Below, in pieces: positions 4,620 through 7,048 of a DNA stretch of 7,048 bases. The notes beneath the pieces were generated by a model, which was given only the letters and a program-made list of their open reading frames with translations, ran no database searches and had not been told where the DNA came from. The translations under genes were made by a program, and so were the position numbers. This stretch comes from Prevotellaceae bacterium (GTDB lineage Bacteria; Bacteroidota; Bacteroidia; Bacteroidales; Paludibacteraceae), in assembly GCA_031255055.1 (NCBI GenBank), contig JAIRTG010000167.1, positions 1-7,048 of the forward strand. The letters run 5' to 3'. The first letter of the stretch is position 1, and each line of letters starts with the position of its first letter.

Positions 4620-6746
4620 ATGGCAACATTACAGAAGATCAGGAATAAAAGCCTGTTATTGTTTATCGTTATCGGAGTGGCATTATTTGCCTTTATTATC
4701 GGCGACTTTCTTACCAAAGGTTCCACTTTTTTCAACAGTTCGAGAGAAAATGTAGGTGAAGTAAACGGTCAGGTGATAAAGATTTATGATTATCAGGAAA
4801 GAATCGAACAAATTACCGAAATCATCAACATGCAATCGGAGCAAACACGTAATTTTTCCGAATTGGAAATGGGACAGCTCCGCGAGCAGATTTGGAACGA
4901 TATGGTAAGCGAAATGATATTAAACGAAGAAGCAGGGAAGTTAGACCTCGTCGTAACGGAGGACGAACTTTCGGATCGTTTAATCGGAAACAACATCCAC
5001 CCGATGATTGCAAACAATTCGATGTTTTTCGACGAAAACGGCATTTTCAGCCGTGCCGCAGTCATCAACTTTTTAGATTACGTCAATATGGATCCGGGTA
5101 ATAGCCCGCAAATGACCGCCGATTTGATGCGGATGAAAAACTATTGGCTTTTTGTCGAAAACGAAGTTAGGAAAAGCGTGCTATCCGAAAAGTACAACAC
5201 ATTGATCGCAAAATCATTTGCTACAAACAGTCTTGAAGCCAAAATGAATTTTGACGCATCAAACACATCGGTCGATTTGAAATATGTCGTTAAGCCATAT
5301 TATACCATTCCCGATTCGCTGGTCGCCGCCCCGACGTCGGCCGAAATAAAAGAACGTTACGCAAAAAACAAAGAACAGTACAAGCAGGAAGCATCCCGCT
5401 CGGCAAGCTACATCGGTTTCGACGTGAAACCGTCTCCCGAAGATTATGAGGCAACCGAAAATATCGTAGTCGGTTTGCAAGAGCGCTTCTCGACGGCCGA
5501 AGATGTGACCAACATCGTTAACTCAAATTCGGATACAAAATACACAGGACGCAACTACGGAGAAAACGAAGTGCCTGCCTATTTGAAAGAATTTGCGTTC
5601 GGCGGAAAGAAAGATGATATTTTCGGACCTGCTTTTGAAGATGAATCTTATCTAATGGCACGCATTATAGAAACAGGCATTTCCGCTCCCGATTCGGTGC
5701 GTTTGAGCTACGTTTATCTGACTGCCGACATGGCCGGAAAGAAAGACAGTCTGATTCGGGTGATTCGCGACGGAGGAGATTTCGCACAGATTTACAGCGA
5801 GTTTTCGGGCGATCAAAATTATGCCTCCACCGGTGGCGACATCGGCTGGATGACCGAAAACATGCAAGGCCTGAACAATGATATTTTAAGCGCTTTTGAA
5901 AAACCTGTAAACGAAATCTTCACGATAGACGACGTACAGGGAGGAGTGCAAATATTTAAAATAACGGAAAAAACAGCAGTCAAACCAAAAGTAAAACTGG
6001 CGATTCTGCAACGTCATGTCGGTGCAAGCTCGAACACAAAATCGAAATTATTCAACGAAGCGACCAACTTTTTGGCTTCGGTGAAAACACCGCAGGAATT
6101 TACCTCCGAAGCGGAAAAAAGAGGATACTTCATCCGTCCGGCAACCAACATTAGAGAAAACGATTTTCAGTTCGTCAATCACGCTAACTCCAGACAAGTT
6201 GTAAAATGGATATACGAATCGAAAGTAAATGACATCTCGCAGAGAGTTTTTGAGTGCGACGAAAGTTTTATCGTAGCGATGACCACCGAAATCAATAAAA
6301 AAGGCTATATGCCTGTTGACCAGGTGACGCCTCAACTGACGGCCGAAATACTGCGCGACAAAAAAGCGGATTACATTACCAATCAAATAAACAGTGTTTC
6401 GTCGGCCGACATAAAAACAATCGCGGCGACGCTCGGAGTAGATATACTCGACGCCGAAAATGTGAACTTCAACTCCTATCAGTTTGGGTCTTCGGGCTTC
6501 GAGCCGGCAGTAATCGGCGCCGCTTCAAAAACAGGATTAAATCAACTCTCACAGCCCGTCAAGGGACAGGGAGGCGTATTTGTAGTCGAAGTTGTGAATG
6601 TGAACGAAAATCAGGGTGCGACATTTGACGCAAATATGCAAATGCGCATGATGACTTCGCAAGTCACAGCGAACTTATTCTACACCTTACCTGCCAAATT
6701 ACTTGAAAAAGCAACAATTGTCGATAATCGCTCTGCTTTCTATTAA
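4620..6746 (+). CDS. ppiD: PpiD-like SurA/parvulin periplasmic foldase
   Basis: A 708-residue membrane-anchored periplasmic chaperone or peptidyl-prolyl isomerase. Residues 1-10 are basic and 11-31 are one hydrophobic helix (SLLLFIVIGVALFAFIIGDF), an uncleaved inner-membrane anchor as in PpiD. Residues about 40-215 are a helical SurA-N-like chaperone region with GEVNGQVIKIYDYQERI at its start. A degenerate parvulin-like stretch lies around 256-350, and a clearer one at 359-450 with GGDFAQIYSEFSGD and GGDIGWM. The C-terminal part to 708 completes the chaperone fold. In the clearer domain the usual parvulin histidines are absent: RLSYVYL stands where HILV-type motifs occur, and VQIFKI where GYHIIKV-type motifs occur, so isomerase activity is doubtful. 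It is monocistronic, with its own promoter candidate and terminator, and is divergent from the sigma operon. The likely job is folding of exported and outer-membrane proteins. The symbol rests on architecture only. Confidence 0.88.
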   Translation: MATLQKIRNKSLLLFIVIGVALFAFIIGDFLTKGSTFFNSSRENVGEVNGQVIKIYDYQERIEQITEIINMQSEQTRNFSELEMGQLREQIWNDMVSEMILNEEAGKLDLVVTEDELSDRLIGNNIHPMIANNSMFFDENGIFSRAAVINFLDYVNMDPGNSPQMTADLMRMKNYWLFVENEVRKSVLSEKYNTLIAKSFATNSLEAKMNFDASNTSVDLKYVVKPYYTIPDSLVAAPTSAEIKERYAKNKEQYKQEASRSASYIGFDVKPSPEDYEATENIVVGLQERFSTAEDVTNIVNSNSDTKYTGRNYGENEVPAYLKEFAFGGKKDDIFGPAFEDESYLMARIIETGISAPDSVRLSYVYLTADMAGKKDSLIRVIRDGGDFAQIYSEFSGDQNYASTGGDIGWMTENMQGLNNDILSAFEKPVNEIFTIDDVQGGVQIFKITEKTAVKPKVKLAILQRHVGASSNTKSKLFNEATNFLASVKTPQEFTSEAEKRGYFIRPATNIRENDFQFVNHANSRQVVKWIYESKVNDISQRVFECDESFIVAMTTEINKKGYMPVDQVTPQLTAEILRDKKADYITNQINSVSSADIKTIAATLGVDILDAENVNFNSYQFGSSGFEPAVIGAASKTGLNQLSQPVKGQGGVFVVEVVNVNENQGATFDANMQMRMMTSQVTANLFYTLPAKLLEKATIVDNRSAFY

Positions 6747-6793
6747 AGGTACGGACATTTAGAGGATAGTTCATCATTCGTTTAAAATAGGTT

Positions 6794-6831
6794 ATCATAG
6801 GCTGTCGGTTCCGGCAGCCTATGATTTTTTT
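6794..6831 (+). terminator. Intrinsic terminator of the PpiD-like gene
   Basis: ATCATAGGCTG (6794-6804) and CAGCCTATGAT (6815-6825) form an 11-bp perfect stem, which the loop bases TCGGTTCCGG can extend by three pairs including one U-G. Seven T (6825-6831) follow. It lies 47 bases past the stop and separates the gene from the transporter. Confidence 0.93.
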
Positions 6832-6886
6832 AACACAAACAATTCTAATTTCATTCCGCTTCAATAACGCAGGTTACCGTTTTTAC

Positions 6887-6894
6887 TACTTTTG
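6887..6894 (+). promoter_or_regulatory. -7 box of the transporter promoter
   Basis: TACTTTTG is a full match to TAnnTTTG and is followed by CACGAC, where transcription would start. The leader would be only about 15-20 bases. A TTTG -33 box is not evident at the usual spacing. Its place between a strong terminator and a start codon supports the call. Confidence 0.65.
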
Positions 6895-6917
6895 CACGAC
6901 AATTTTAAATACGGTTT

Positions 6918-7048
6918 ATGAAAAAATTCACGAAAGCTTTTTGGGTTGCAAACGGAGTTGAGCTACTTGAGCGCTTAGCGTTTTACGCGGTTTTTATTGC
7001 CATCACACTTTACCTCTCCAACGTCTGGGGATTTTCGGATGTTGAAGC
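6918..7048 (+). CDS. POT/MFS family transporter, N-terminal part
   Basis: Only the first 43 codons are in the window; the gene continues past the right edge. The protein begins MKKFTKAFWVANGVELLERL and continues with a hydrophobic first membrane helix, AFYAVFIAITLYLSNVWGF. The ExxER signature of proton-coupled oligopeptide transporters is present as E15, E18 and R19, with the following Y23 in place; the usual Phe after it is Leu. In this family the ExxER motif takes part in proton coupling, so uptake of di- or tripeptides is a reasonable expectation. Other Bacteroidota MFS proteins share this N-terminus, so the substrate remains open. It has its own promoter and is not co-transcribed with the foldase. 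Confidence 0.8.
   Translation, partial: MKKFTKAFWVANGVELLERLAFYAVFIAITLYLSNVWGFSDVE

Noticed and set aside
6664..6864. A 66-codon minus-strand open frame downstream of the foldase
   Set aside because: It crosses the foldase 3' end and its terminator hairpin and shows no domain.

Overview
The window looks like chromosomal DNA of a member of the Bacteroidota, most likely order Bacteroidales. The reasons are an ECF sigma factor paired with a protein that joins an anti-sigma-like N-terminus to an outer-membrane beta-barrel, start codons with A-rich leaders and no clear Shine-Dalgarno, -7 boxes of the TAnnTTTG type, and a PpiD/SurA-type foldase of Bacteroidota layout. Species cannot be told from this stretch.

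Layout. Bases 1-684 hold no gene I can support. They are packed with dispersed-repeat DNA: nested inverted repeats at 11-175, palindromes at 246-280, 7-bp tandem repeats at 421-441 and 453-495, a GC-rich hairpin at 508-526, and two tandem copies of a ~75-bp composite element from 538. On the minus strand follows a three-gene block, read right to left: an ECF sigma factor (4036-3491), a Dma-like protein with an inner-membrane helix and an outer-membrane barrel (3451-2141), and a beta-propeller lipoprotein with LVIVD-type repeats (1962-685). A clear intrinsic terminator (2054-2017) and an 8-bp tandem repeat lie between the last two, so the lipoprotein is probably expressed by read-through or from its own unrecognised promoter. 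Bases 4037-4619 are a divergent intergenic region with a likely promoter for each side, a minus-strand terminator, a very strong 21-bp-arm hairpin, a third copy of the composite repeat and more 7-bp repeats. On the plus strand come a 708-residue PpiD-like periplasmic foldase (4620-6746), a textbook terminator (6794-6831), a promoter (6887-6894) and the first 43 codons of a POT/MFS transporter (6918 to the window end).

How the genes may work together. The sigma factor and barrel protein match the arrangement described in Bacteroides thetaiotaomicron as a dual membrane-spanning anti-sigma factor (Dma) with its partner sigma factor, a system tied to envelope state and vesicle formation. The N-terminus would hold the sigma factor at the inner membrane while the same polypeptide crosses the periplasm and senses the outer membrane through its barrel. 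The downstream lipoprotein could be a sensor partner or output, and the divergent PpiD-like foldase acts in the same compartment. These functional links are inference from gene order. The most interesting items are this one-polypeptide trans-envelope sigma switch, the terminator and three-frame stop repeat inside its gene block, and the composite repeat family on both sides of it.
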